Below, one piece after another: positions 29,721-41,260 of a stretch of DNA of 64,000 bases. The notes below the pieces were generated by a model. It did not search any database. It was not told the DNA's origin and was given only the letters and a program-made list of their open reading frames with translations. The stretch covers positions 105,001 through 169,000 of the forward strand of contig CAJQUW010004412.1 of the NCBI GenBank assembly GCA_907163375.1, read 5' to 3'. The DNA is from Prostheceraeus crozeri (taxonomy: Eukaryota > Platyhelminthes > Polycladida > Euryleptidae). Position 1 is the stretch's first letter, and every line of letters begins with the position of its first letter. A program made the position numbers and the translations under genes.

Positions 29721-30918
29721 TACTGAGATGGGAAAAATTGTCGTTCATCGCTTGCAGATTGCTGTGAATTCATTGAATTCATTCCAATGCCCTCCCATAG
29801 CAACTTTTCATCGATCAATATCGAATGCATTTAATTCCTCAGGTTCTGTTAACTCATCATGTCACGCCTCACTCTTATTTCAAGATAGAAAATACAAATT
29901 GAAACAAGAGATCTACTCGAATACCTCATGAATAAATGCTGAAATCATACAAACGCCAGCAAATGAAGCACTAGTTGAAGATATTTAGAAAGCTGTCGCA
30001 TCAGAGAAATAAGCGTTGCAGTTTTGTCAACGAAGAGACGTATCAGCCTCAAACGACGCTTCGGCAACGAGGAATTTGCCAGATTTATTGCTGAAATCAT
30101 AAAAGTGTCATCGTTCACTGAATTTTGATACATAACTCAACAGAATGTTGAGCATGGGTAGCCTTAGAACATAGATATCTGAATTTTTATAAAAGTCATC
30201 ATACGGCTCTTCGTCCAGATGCCGTTGATGTGTTGATGCATTACCTCTATTTCACAGCATATCAAGAAACGTGTTCATGAAATACACATTGTGAATTTGA
30301 TAGATCACTTAAATTAGCAATATACGTGTATTATTGAAAGCCGAAATGAGTAGTATCAATAAACTTTATAACATGGACATTCTTGGACAAGAATATTGCA
30401 AAAAACCAAGCTAGACGGTATAATCATTGAAGTTTTCAAACTTGCCAAATTTATCATGCACTTGCTGATGGGAAAAGCTTCAACCGCGCATGATATGAAA
30501 CGCACATACCGTACAAAACGAGGAAACCATGTAATGCACCTTTTTAATGTCACGTACAATGACATCAAATGTAAATCAAGACGCATAACACTGTGATAAC
30601 TGTGATAGCTCCACGTGAAGATTTCGCAGAGTGTTTATTGCAAAGGTAAAAGTATTGCGGGAGTGAAGAAAGGCCCAAGCCACAAGGATCTAGACACATT
30701 GTTTGTCAATGTACTTTCCTGGATGCCAATATGTAAAATTTATTCTTGTCCAACTTATGTTCAGTCACTTTGCAAAGTTAATGAAACAGTAATGCGTATT
30801 TAATTTTTCTTACTGTGATAGCGCTGATCTGATAAGATTGGTAGAGATGACAATATTGATGCAAAAGCGGTTAATGTCACATTATTGGCATTTGCTGATT
30901 CTGCACTCTGTTGAATGT
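29721..30918. other. No gene recognised
   Basis: AT-rich sequence with only short meaningless open stretches and no repeat I can define. Confidence 0.4.
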
Positions 30919-31959
30919 TTATGGACAAACTCTCATGAAATGTTGGACTTCTGATTGTGTGAGCCCAGTGTTAAAGATAGCAAGACAAGACATGTTGCCC
31001 AAGTATCTATTTCCAGCAAAAGCAGGTCCATCAAGTCGAAACCCCACAGCCATGGATGTTGGCTGAAGCACAACTGCTGACAAATGTGCGGAAGTCAATA
31101 AAGACCATGCTGTGCCGTTGAGAAAGAAGCTCATGTTACCAATACTGTGATACGAAACTGCAATATGCTTCCAATAATTCAGTCCTGTTGCATTTACTTT
31201 TGATAAATAATAGTTTTCTGTACCTGCATTGGTTGCGAGCATTAGCTGCTTACCAAACTCATAAAACCACAGTCTCACACTGTCCAATGGTAAACCGTCA
31301 AGGATGGGCGCATACTGATCAATAGTGGACTCCGTGTTCACCCAAGCTGTAATCGAGAAACAATTGGAAAAATCGACAAGTTTATTGGTACCAATTTTGG
31401 TTTGAATGCTCGCTTGTTGCGTTGAAATGAACCTCGCAAATCTTCTGTCTGAGGAAAGACCCAAAGGACCAACTGCATCCCACAATAAACCTGTAACGGT
31501 CATATCCAACTCTGAACCTCCGATGCCCAAATTTTTCCCTCTATATTTGTCATCTAAGACATACGAGGCTTTTGGCTTTTTATCCACATACTTGGTTGAG
31601 GATCCCGAAAAATAAGTTGACCAATTAGGACCTGATGGAATGGTGATTAACGCAGGGAAAACGGTGGAATTCTTCATACCCAAGCAAATTCGAGATTTTT
31701 TATTGTAAGAAAGAGCACATGGCTGTCGTGTACATGGACATACAGCAATAGCGCATTCTAGGCCAGAGTCAGCTGTTCCATTTTTATCAATGTAGATGTC
31801 TTCAATAATGCGACCATGAAGGCGAGAATGAGAACAGGAGGCAACATTAGACTCTGTCTCTGCAGACCAGGTAATTCGAAGAAGAAATATGAGGACGGTA
31901 ATCATTATACAAAGTGTCACGGTATGATGTTTTAGGTGAAATATGCAAGTGAGCTTCAC
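30919..31959 (-). CDS. Secreted LamG/concanavalin-like domain protein
   Basis: 346 residues in one exon, apparently intact. A hydrophobic segment at 14-32 (TVTLCIMITVLIFLLRITW) is a signal peptide or signal anchor. Residues about 40-115 have paired cysteines (CAIAVCPCTRQPC, SRICLGMKNS), reminiscent of a small apple/PAN-like or EGF-like module. Residues about 145-345 form a laminin-G-type beta sandwich: FSNCFSITAWVNTES, PILDGLPLDSVRLWFYEFGK, LNYWKHIAVSYHSIGNMSFFLNG and AIFNTGLTQSEVQHFM are the usual strand signatures. Several N-x-S/T sites fit an extracellular glycoprotein. It is the one clear host-type gene in the window. Ligand and function unknown; a retrogene is possible because it lacks introns. 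Confidence 0.75.
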   Translation of the reverse strand: MKLTCIFHLKHHTVTLCIMITVLIFLLRITWSAETESNVASCSHSRLHGRIIEDIYIDKNGTADSGLECAIAVCPCTRQPCALSYNKKSRICLGMKNSTVFPALITIPSGPNWSTYFSGSSTKYVDKKPKASYVLDDKYRGKNLGIGGSELDMTVTGLLWDAVGPLGLSSDRRFARFISTQQASIQTKIGTNKLVDFSNCFSITAWVNTESTIDQYAPILDGLPLDSVRLWFYEFGKQLMLATNAGTENYYLSKVNATGLNYWKHIAVSYHSIGNMSFFLNGTAWSLLTSAHLSAVVLQPTSMAVGFRLDGPAFAGNRYLGNMSCLAIFNTGLTQSEVQHFMRVCP

Positions 31960-33044
31960 GTATTGAAGTGCTTCATCGTCGAATGCATTTTTATCGGCTT
32001 CTATGAGATGAAAATTACTTCTGCTCCCCTAGTGGGGAGCATATTGGATTACCAATGGTTGAAGTGACGAATTGCAGATGCCTGACTTTGCCCAACTGTC
32101 TCACGGGATCAGATTACGACTTAAATCGAGCTCCCCGTGAACACCACTTGAAAAGAGTCTCAAAATCCTGGTCACAAATCGTGATATGGCAATTGACGAC
32201 AAGATCTTAGCGTCGAGTAGCAGCTGTCCATATATATTTTTTGAGCACTGATCTAGTGAATTCAATGTCGAGATCTCGACTACTCGAGATTAGACTTTTA
32301 GTGCAACAGGTAAAAATTAATGCTCCATTGAATTGATTGGTCTGACAATAGGTCTACTGATGACTAGCACAGAATTTTGGCTTTTTGTTGCTGTGCAATT
32401 TTAAGCGTTTCCAAAATATCGACAGGCAAGTTTTTTATTAGCCGGCATAGTCATCAATTAGCCGGCCAATTTATTGGTCGGCTTTTCATAGACGCATAGC
32501 GCACAACTGCAACTCAAGAGTGCTGCGTTTGGGCAGAAATTCATGACTCGCTGTTTTTGTCTCTTGTGGGCCATCTATCCCTTTGCAGCTAACTTTAAGA
32601 TAACATGTACAGTTGCTGTTGTTATGATGGAGGGAATAGGATTTCCATGACCCAATTGATCAAATAGAGTGTGTCTGTAATTGCTAACTCTTTAGAAAAT
32701 CGCAAGGCAAAGACAGCCAGACTAGAGATCAATAGTTCAGACGATCTGCTAACTCATCTTTGAAATGTTCATCTTGCTGTTATGTGTCAGGGCACAAAAT
32801 ATATAGGACACAATCCGCAGTGTAGGAATACCTCTGAGAGGATTTCGTCGGAATAAGAACATTGATATTCCTCTCTCAGATACTCCTTTCAACATCATCC
32901 CACAAATGCGTGAATATGAGCATTTCTAACTGGCTCAAGTAAATTTATTTGTATTTTATCGCATTTTTGCATACACATTTTTATGACTTTTACTTGCCTT
33001 TAGCTGTATATATTTAAGTGCTTGCTACCATCATTTATGGTTTA
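31960..33044. other. Intergenic upstream of the LamG gene
   Basis: No gene seen. It probably includes the LamG promoter or 5' exon. Short GC-richer patches occur around 32030-32180. Confidence 0.35.
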
Positions 33045-33275
33045 TACAGAGTGTTTCAAATGTAGGCTAACAGTTGATCTTGTCCCTATAAATCTATGTC
33101 AACTGTTGTACTGGCCATGGACATCTGAATAAGCCCAACTTTGGCCTTGAATTGGCAAAGAAATATTGAAATCTATGAATGAAATCATAGACATGTTAGT
33201 TTATGGTAATGACATTACGTACATGGATGAAATGACGTTTTTATCAATTAGTGAATTGAATAAGCTTTTCGGATT

Positions 33276-34638
33276 TTGCTGCTTATGCCATGTCAGGTAA
33301 TCAGAAAGATGAGGAGAGAAAAGGGAATCTCTCTGAAAATTGTTCAAAGTCCGAAGAGGTCAACTGGAAGGGCATCATTTGAATTAGATATTCCCCTAAC
33401 CTCTACTTGGAGACTGATGAGGAAAGTTAAGTTGAGGCCATACAGACCCAGACTGCTACATCACCTATCGGATTATGCTGAAATTCATGAGAACCAAGAT
33501 TTACTTGATTAGTTTGGTCTGACAAAGCCAGCTTCAAACTATCAGTTCACGTAAATAAAGATAACTTTGTCCATTGATTCCATGAAAATCCGCACATTGT
33601 CTCAACAAATGAGCTTAACCAGCTTGGCTTAACCGACTGTGCCGGTGTGCCAGTCAATTTTTACTCCCGCCAAAATTTACTCCCCAGTAAATTTTTCCTA
33701 GGATATTTTTACTCCCCAGTAAATTTTGTCTAGGAAATTTTTACTCCCCCAGTAAATTTTTCCTAGGATATTTTTACTCCCCCCTGACAAAATTTACTGA
33801 TATGAGACAGAATTTCACAATTCTGATTGCAGATTCGTTCTTAGGAACCTCAAATTGATGGGACTAGCATGAATTGAAGAAAACAGTAGTCAGTAACAAA
33901 AAATGGTTCCGCTAACTTCACAAACTGACTTCCAAAAAAGTAAAATCGCATTTACTGAGCAAAAACTGGGTTTTTTTCTGGAATAACAATGACAGATTTG
34001 AAATCAGCGAGTCAATCTGCATCGGATAGGCTAAATTTACTAGGGAGTAGAATATTCTAGGCCAAATTTACTGGGGGAGTAAATTTTGTCTGGTGGGAGT
34101 AAAAATTTCCTAGGAAAAATTTACTGGGGAGTAAATTTTGTCAGGGAGTAAAAATAAACTGTTACACCGGCATGTCATGCATCGGTGCGATTGTGCCAGT
34201 GTTTTTTGAAGGTGCTGTGACCGCTGACGTGCATCTTCAAATGCTTTAATCCTTTGTGATTCCTGAGATGCAGTCTTTGAACAACTTCAATTAACTGCAC
34301 TTTCAGCACGATGGTGCGCCAGCGCATTTTGCACTGAGTTGTAGAAACTGCCTGAATGTTAATTTTCATGGAAAGTGGATCAGAAGATGTGGTAGCTCCC
34401 TCGCTCTTCCGATCTTACTCCCATGGACGTTTTGTGTAGGGGTGTTGTAAAGGAGAAAGTGTACGGACGAAAGCCACGCACACCTTCTCAACTCAGTTCT
34501 TTTATCACAGATGACTGTCAAGAGATAAGTGATTACAAGACTTCAGGCAGAACTGTACCGGTATGCCACAGTGTGGCCGAAAGACTTCAGGAGAGTGTCG
34601 ATGTCCATGGAGGACATTTTGAGCACTTGCGCTAGTGA
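33276..34638 (+). pseudogene. Mariner-like DDE transposase remnant
   Basis: 33276-33512 encodes the second helix-turn-helix region (PLTSTWRLMRKVKLRPYRPR followed by LLHHLSD). The catalytic core is largely lost or split by the MITE at 33640-34172. Beyond it, 34265-34350 reads as the motif around QHDGAPAHF in shifted frames, and 34423 onward has VVKEKVYGRKPRTPSQL, the region after the last catalytic residue. Multiple frameshifts; dead. Confidence 0.7.
33640..34172. mobile_element. MITE with subterminal palindromic repeats
   Basis: The TIRs are TGCCGGTGTgcCAGTC and its complement with TTTTTACTCCC inside. Each end carries several repeats of CCCCAGTAAATTTTTCCTAG type, themselves palindromic (GTAAA/TTTAC and TCCTAGGA). 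The centre is unique AT-rich sequence. It is inserted in the mariner transposase. Confidence 0.85.
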
Positions 34639-34827
34639 ATTTTGTGTCATTTACTTTTTGTTGCTTGATTTTCTACTAGATGTTGAATCATCATTCGACG
34701 TCTCATTACCGCTATAATTCCAAATTGGTTTGTTGTGAAATGTATAAACATCAAAAGATGGGAGAATATAAGATTTAACCAACACCAGTAAATTGTAGAA
34801 GTGCATGAAATTCCAGTCAGTTAATTA

Positions 34828-35559
34828 CATAGAAATTAACAATACCACAGAAAGTCCTAGAATGGAAATTGCATGAAAATTATGGCACACACCGGGGGAA
34901 CTTAGTTGGGGCAAAATGCAACTTTTGCGAGCTGGCTTTCTTGTTTTCTGGTTGACATTCTAAATTATCAAGTCAATTTGTGATCTGGATTGTTGGCCCT
35001 TGTCCAAAGATCATGTACACAAAAGCAATAGTGAATTTACAAAATAGTGCAGCGACAGGATGACAGAGAAGGAAATCCTTTAAAACGTTCTGTATGGTCA
35101 TCATTTTGAAATATCGCTCCTATAATCAATCAAGAACATAATCAGACACATATGCAACTTGTTATATCCATTTACAGATCATACATTGCTCCAGCTTGAA
35201 ATCAGAGGCCAAGAAATCTTACAGTATTCATTTTATTTTGAAAGATTCCCCTGTTCATTATATTTGAACAATTTCAAAACTTTTGCATGTTTTCGAATAT
35301 GAGCCTCCATAATATCATCACACTATGTCATATTAATCATTTAGTGATTAATTGAAAAGTTGCAACGACATTTCATTTATCTGATCGATGACTGTCGCTA
35401 GAGAAGCTTTCGATGTGTTTATTCCAGAAGAGCGCTAGGTTTCTTGACCGTTAGGAGGAGAAATTATCCAATAATTAGAATTTTATCTTTGAATTCTTGA
35501 AATGTTCTTGCAACCAGTACACCGACTACTTTCGATTATGACTTCTATCCACTTCTATG
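34828..35559 (+). mobile_element. hAT-like non-autonomous element, copy 1
   Basis: Ends CATAGAAATTAACAATACCA and TATCCACTTCTATG, flanked by a perfect 8-bp TSD GTTAATTA (34820-34827 and 35560-35567). Shares about 700 bp in inverted orientation with copy 3. An 8-bp TSD is typical of hAT insertion; no transposase is present. Confidence 0.9.
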
Positions 35560-35659
35560 GTTAATTACCATGCGAATATTAGCTATCTGTGTCACTGATA
35601 AAAATATATGTAACATAGATTTTCATGGGTAAGTTCGACTGTTAGCCTACATTTGAAAC

Positions 35660-35702
35660 CATAGAAGTGGATAGACTTTCTATGGTATTATTAATTTCTA
35701 TG
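35660..35702 (+). mobile_element. hAT-like element, 43-bp minimal copy
   Basis: It starts CATAGAAGTGGATA and ends GTATTATTAATTTCTATG, with a perfect 8-bp TSD TTTGAAAC (35652-35659 and 35703-35710). Only the two ends remain, so transposition of little more than ends, or a near-complete internal deletion, occurred. Confidence 0.85.
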
Positions 35703-35800
35703 TTTGAAACACTCTGTATAATCATGGAATCCTAGATATATAACACCTGGACTGAAAGCTGAAATTCATTTATACACTAGACGGCCGGCTTGACTCAATA

Positions 35801-36844
35801 CATAGAAGTAGATAATAGTACACTAGAATGGAAGTTTGATATCCTATACATGTACAATGATGGCACATGGAAAAATCTATGGTTTGTAGATCTGCTCCGA
35901 TCTAGAGCATTTTATCATAGTCAAACTATTTGCCAAGTTGGTTGTGGAAGTTGTTGACAGGAAATTACAGGATTTTGTTGAAGAGAATTTTATGTGATAT
36001 GGTAGTATTGTTTCACATGAAATAGCCCACTATTCCGTGGATTAATATACCGTGTCTATTTGTAGCAGTCACTGACAACTATTATCCAATTTTTCAATGC
36101 TGGAATGCGAATTAAAAATTGGTTCACCGAGTCATAATTGAAAGTGGTCAGTGTACCGGCTGTGAGAACATTTCAAGGAGTCACAGATAAAAAATCTAAT
36201 TATTGGATAATTTCTCCTTCAAGCAATAAAGAAACCTGGAGCTTTTCTGGAATAAACACACTGAGGGCCTGTTTACCTACAATAATTACTCAAATAGATG
36301 AAATGTCACTGGAACTTTTCAATTAATCATTGAATGATGCATCTGATGCAGTGTGATGTTTTGGAAGCTTATATTCGAAAGCATGCAAAGATTTTGAAAA
36401 TTGTTCCAATACATTGATCAGGGGAGCCCTTTAAAGTAAAATGAATACTCTGAGATTTCTTGGCCTCTGATTTCAAGCTGGAGTAATGCATGTTCTGTAA
36501 ATCGACATTACAAGTTGCATATGTGTCTGATTATACTCTTGATAGATTATCGGAGCGATATTTCAAAATGATGAACGTACAGAACGTTTTAAAGGATTTT
36601 CTTCTTTGTCATCCTGTCGCTGCAGTATTTAGGAAATTCACTATTGCTTTTGTGTACATGATCTTTGGACAAGGGCTAACAATCCAGATCACAAATTGAC
36701 TTGATAATTTAGAATGTCAACCAGAAAACAAGAAAGCCAGCTCGCAAAAGTTGCATTTTGCCCCAACTAAGTTCCCCCGGCGTGTGCCATAATTTTCATG
36801 CAATTTCCATTCTAGGACTTTCTATGGTATTGTTAATTTCTATG
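35801..36844 (-). mobile_element. hAT-like non-autonomous element, copy 3
   Basis: 1,044 bp, inverted relative to copy 1, with perfect 8-bp TSD ACTCAATA (35793-35800 and 36845-36852). It has about 310 bp not present in copy 1 near its left end. It splits the left TIR of the element at 35724-38433. Confidence 0.9.
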
Positions 36845-37129
36845 ACTCAATAGCTGTCGATGGTGGAAAGCAATTAATCAAGTGAAAACGAAGTGTCTAC
36901 AGAAAAATAAGCTGAAGTTTCTGGAAAACGGAAGAACATGGGATTGCAACTAACTTATCCTCGTTATCACTGAATACAGAATATAATGACTATATCAAAT
37001 CAAGCAAATGAATTAGAATGAACTTGGCTATTGTAATCTCTTTTCAGTGGAAAGCTTTTTACTGCTATATTCTTTTGGACAGTGAAAATACGAAATACTA
37101 ACTAGTAACACTCATAAAGTAGCCACGGT

Positions 37130-37720
37130 TGGTTTGATTTAACAATGAAAGGACAGGCACATTCCCATTTGATTGCAAAAAATGCCGATGCATTTACAAA
37201 AGAAAAATCACTTCCTGGAACATCTAAAAAATGTATGACGATTAGAATGATAGAATGAATGGTGCAGTGATAGGAAGTGATGAATTCAAATCCTCATGTG
37301 TTGATTCGAAGATCGAGACATGGATAAAAGACAGTGGATATCTCAGCGATATAGCGTCTGAAGATCCACAAGCTGCTTTTTCAGAATGCACAACAGGTCT
37401 CTGTCACAGGAGGACCTTCATGCAACAAACAGTTGATGACATCAGTAATAACCTTGTGATAACTTTCAGAGGTTGGAAGAAGTTATACGTCAGAAATTCA
37501 TCCCTTTAGAAATGCAGGTATGGTCTGGGAAATGCTGATCCTTATATACCTTCAAATCGCGAGTGTAAGGTGAAAATTACAGAATGTTTGACAAATGTAA
37601 CTTATGACAAGGAAAACAATCTACTGGCAGATCGACTTCACAGAATGGAAATAAGAGGTACATCGCACATGTGAAAAGAGAAGAAGAAACTTTTTTCCAT
37701 GAATAATACATGACTGTATC
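37130..37720 (+). pseudogene. Reverse-transcriptase C-terminal fragment
   Basis: The translation includes MNGAVIGSDEFKSSCVDSK, LSDIASEDPQAAFSECTTG and HRRTFMQQTVDDIS, then after a frameshift YGGLGNADPYIP and further homologous-looking sequence to a VKREEETFFHE segment. The pattern (G-xxIGS, QPQAA-type motif, WTY-like, GGLGI) is that of the post-palm part of an invertebrate retroelement RT. Truncated at both sides and frameshifted. Confidence 0.5.
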
Positions 37721-38433
37721 ATGAATCTTGATGCCGATGACAAAAGAACTCTCGCATGTTCCAAAAAATGATTGATCAGGTCCCTTGGCTAATTTACTTC
37801 ACAAAAGAATTGCCTCTTTAATATCCGCAAGAGAAATAAAAAGAGATGTATGACGACATCATGGTTTGGTACTGTTATCTCTCGGAGATTTTTATTTGAT
37901 TCGCTTTATGAGATGCACAACTCGTGGACTGGAATGACAACAGTAGCGAATCTTACAAAAAGTTGCAGGATGAGGGCTATGCACGTAGTAATCTGCTCAA
38001 TTACCATCATCATTGAAGAAGCTTCAAATTTTACTTTTCTCAACACTTAAACTTGCTCGATTAAACAGTTGACCCAAACATCTGATCTAATCGGGAATGA
38101 CTTCATCATTTTTCGGGCATATTTGCAACCTAACATTATTACCAAGTGAATTCTTTGAATTAAACAGATATCTAACCTTTATTGTAAAGTATCAAAATGC
38201 AAAAATTACTGAATCAGGAGCAATGTCACAATTGTTCAATTTTGCAAAGTTACATCGTCGATGATTACCGAAATAGTGAATGATCAAATCAATCATCTTA
38301 TTATTCTTTAGACACTTTGTTTTCACTTGATTAATTGCTTTCCACCATCGACAGCTATTGAGTCAAGCCGGCCGTCTAGTGTATAAATGAATTTCAGCTT
38401 TCAGTCCAGGTGTTATATGTCTAGGAGTCCATG

Positions 38434-39382
38434 GTATAATAAGGTTATGGATCAGGACACAAAATTAAAATATCTCTATGTTTGAAACTCATTCATTTTG
38501 GGTCTGATTGTTGAAATGTTATAGATTCCAGACATAGAAATTGATAGCAATAAAACCTCTAGAATCATAGAAGTGGACAACAATAAGGCCTCTAGAATGG
38601 AAGTTCATGCAATGCACAATAGTGGCACATAAATCGCACGCATTTTCACCTAGATACACTTGTCAACTGCTGAATCATTGGATTGAAATAGTCACATGTG
38701 CAATTTTAAGCTTTTCATTGCTTCTTCATGCTCCAACTTAGCTTCAATGGATGTGCCGCGACCTTGTGTCAAATTCCATTCTAGTCAACTTCAGATAAAC
38801 AATCTATTTCTATGTCTAGAAATGAAGTTAAGCTTCATGCTGTACACAATAGTGGCACATGAATCGCATGCATTTTCACCTAGATACATTTGTCAGCGAC
38901 TAGGTACATCATTGGGCTAGAATCAGTCACATTTGTAATTCTAAGCTTTCATTGGTGTCTCATGCCCCAACTTAGTTCCCCCGCCTTTGCCGCGACCTTG
39001 AGTCAATTTCCATTCTATAAGGCCTCAGCCACACTGAAAGCAAAGCAAACACGAGCGTCTCGAGCAAATGTATGTCCGTAAGGTATTAATCGCTATCGTT
39101 TGCTTTGCTCGCAGTGTGGCAGTCTACAACTGCTGTAATGATGACTTTATATTTGCTGCAAAACGCTTGGAAAAGCTCGCAGTGTGGCTGAGGCCTAAGT
39201 CAATTTCAGATAAACAATTTATTTCTATGATTCCAGACATAGTTCTAGGACATAGTAGTACATAGAAATCGGTTAAATGTGGTGTATCACAATTGCAAAG
39301 AATTCGCATCATGGTCATACCTGTCAGTCTCATAAGTCTGGGCTCAAGTGAATGAGCACGCGGTGAGCTGTTTTTTCGTGCT
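38434..39382. repeat. Diverged repeat pair and a foldback MITE
   Basis: 38597-38790 and 38838-39030 are direct diverged copies (AATAGTGGCACATRAATCGCA, TTTTCACCTAGATACA). They share CATAGAAGTGG-type pieces with the hAT-like family and so may be decayed relatives. Confidence 0.6.
39020..39196. mobile_element. Foldback MITE with AGGCCTCAGCCACACTG ends
   Basis: Perfect 17-bp terminal inverted repeats (39020-39036 and 39180-39196) and further internal pairing between AAGCAAAGCAAAC and GTTTGCTTTGCTCG. Non-coding. Confidence 0.8.
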
Positions 39383-39395
39383 TAATGATCCTTTA
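39383..39395 (+). repeat. LINE TSD, left
   Basis: TAATGATCCTTTA, repeated at 42816-42828. Confidence 0.9.
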
Positions 39396-39790
39396 AGCAG
39401 CCCATCTTGCAGTCAATAAGTTCTTGGGGAACCGTAGCTGACCGGTACGGGGCGCGTCCACAGGTGGCGGATAGTGGAAGGCCTTCAGATATGGAGGCTC
39501 GCTGCGAATAAGTGCAAACGAATAAGCAGCCGCGGACCAAAAGCGGCAGGTTTAGCAGGGGAGAGGAGCCAGCTGGTGACGCGGCTGGGTCATTAAAAGC
39601 TCTCACAACCCCATTACGAACCTGCGGCAAGGCGATTATAGGCCACCTTTAAATAAGCCTAGTCGACGGCCAACGGCGGAAACCAGGCGAAGACGGCAGA
39701 AGAACTACGACGGCAAGAGACAACGACTTCGGGCGGATGATCTTTTGCTAAGAGAAATGGTGATTTCTTCAGTTCACCCAGCAGAGGGCA

Positions 39791-41260
39791 ATGGCAAACC
39801 ACTGCTGTATGTTGCCAAGAACAATCATGGTTATGGAAGAAATAATGGATTCTCGATTTAACAGCGTTAATGGAGTCGCATCAGGAGATGTTGACTCCTC
39901 GCTCGGTAGAGGGATTCATGCGAGGCGGGTGTCTCTCGACCGTCATCAAGCGACTGTCTCAAGCAATAATAGAATTATGAAAAGAATTGGAACCTGGAAT
40001 GTCAGAACCTTGAATCAACCGGGAAGACTAGACAATGTCCAACAGGAAATGAAAAGATTAAAAGTTGATGTCATGGGCCTCTGTGAGACCAGATGGAGCG
40101 GCTCGGGAATTGTGCAACACAAAGACCACAAAATTGTCTACTCTAGTAGTGATGGACACGTTAGAGGAGTGGCTGTAATGCTGAATAGCGAGATGTCGAG
40201 AAGCTTGTTCGGTTTCTGGACTATTTCAGATAGGGTTATACTCGTCAAGCTGAGAGGACATCCGTTCGATCTCTGCATCATACAAGTATATGCTCCGACC
40301 TCAGCCAGTGCAGATGACGAACTGGACAGTTTCTACGAAAGCGTCGATAAAGCAAAAAATGAATGTAAGTCTCAAGACATAATAAAAGTCATGGGTGACT
40401 TTAACGCTAAAGTTGGATCATCGAAGGACGGTTTTGTGACTGGGAAATTTGGTTTAGGAGACAGGAACGACAGAGGAGATAGATTAGTCGATTGGTGCAA
40501 ACAAAATGATCAAGTTATTATGAACACGTGGTTTGAGGAACATCCCAGAAGATTATGGACTTGGAAAAGTCCGGATGACAGAACCAAAAAACAGATCGAC
40601 TTTGTCACGATCAACAAACGATTCAGAAACGCCGTAAAGCACACAAAGAGCTATCCAGGGGCAGACTGTAGTAGCGATCACATTCCAGTAATCTGCAAGA
40701 TTTCGGTTAAACTGAGAAAACTCAAAGTGTCGAACAAATCGTGTAAACGTGATTTTTCTCTTTTGCATAAAGACGAGGCAACACTTGCTAACTTTGTGAA
40801 TGGTGTGATGGACAAACTTTCGACTTACCAGCATAACGAGAATTCCTATGAGACATTCAAAGCTGCGCTGATCGATGCCTCGAAAGAAACAATTCCGAAG
40901 AAACAACAACTATCGAAGAACCAATGGATGAAAAGAGAAATACTCGAAATGATGGAGAACAGGCGGAAAATACAGAATAGGGACAGCAATAAGTACAAAA
41001 ACCTAAACAAACGGATCAAGAAAGAGTGCAGCAAGGCAAAAGAGGAATGGATAAGTGAACAGTGCCAGATCGTGGAAAATCAATACTTCACTGACACCAA
41101 ATCGGCGCATGAAAACATCAAAATTCTGACTCGAAAATACGTATGTTCAGATGCAGGATGTATAGAAGATAAAAATGGAAACATCTTCATGGGAAAAGAA
41201 GAAATTCTAAACAAATGGTCTGAATACATAGAAGAGCTCTATTCTGACGACAGGCAATAA
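39791..41260 (+). pseudogene. LINE ORF, apurinic endonuclease part
   Basis: A frame of 489 codons holds a complete-looking EEP endonuclease: GTWNVRTLNQPGRL at about residue 66, GLCETRW, QVYAPTSAS, VMGDFNAKVG, RRLWTWKSPD and SDHIPV. A probable start is the methionine of MKRIGTWNV. A basic linker leads to a stop TAA at 41258-41260, beyond which the same frame continues into RT-like sequence, so this stop is a mutation. The enzyme would nick the genomic target for target-primed reverse transcription. Confidence 0.85.

Larger units (their letters stand above)
33047..35716 (+). mobile_element. Mariner/IS630-like element with nested insertions
   Basis: The ends are CAGAGTGTTTCAAATGTAGG with the TIR continuing GCTAACAG on the left. 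The right TIR is the complement, split by a 43-bp insertion at 35660-35702. TA flanks both ends (33045-33046 and 35717-35718), the expected mariner TSD. Inside are the transposase remnant, a 533-bp MITE and a 732-bp hAT-like insertion. Confidence 0.85.
35724..38433. mobile_element. TIR element containing a reverse transcriptase fragment
   Basis: A terminal inverted repeat of about 125 bp (CATGGAATCCTAGATATATA... to GTGAAAACGAAGTGTC) is seen on the right at 38308-38433. On the left it is split by the hAT copy 3 into 35724-35800 and 36853-36898. Without that insertion the element is about 1.66 kb. Its interior carries an RT-like relic. Superfamily not assigned. Confidence 0.75.
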
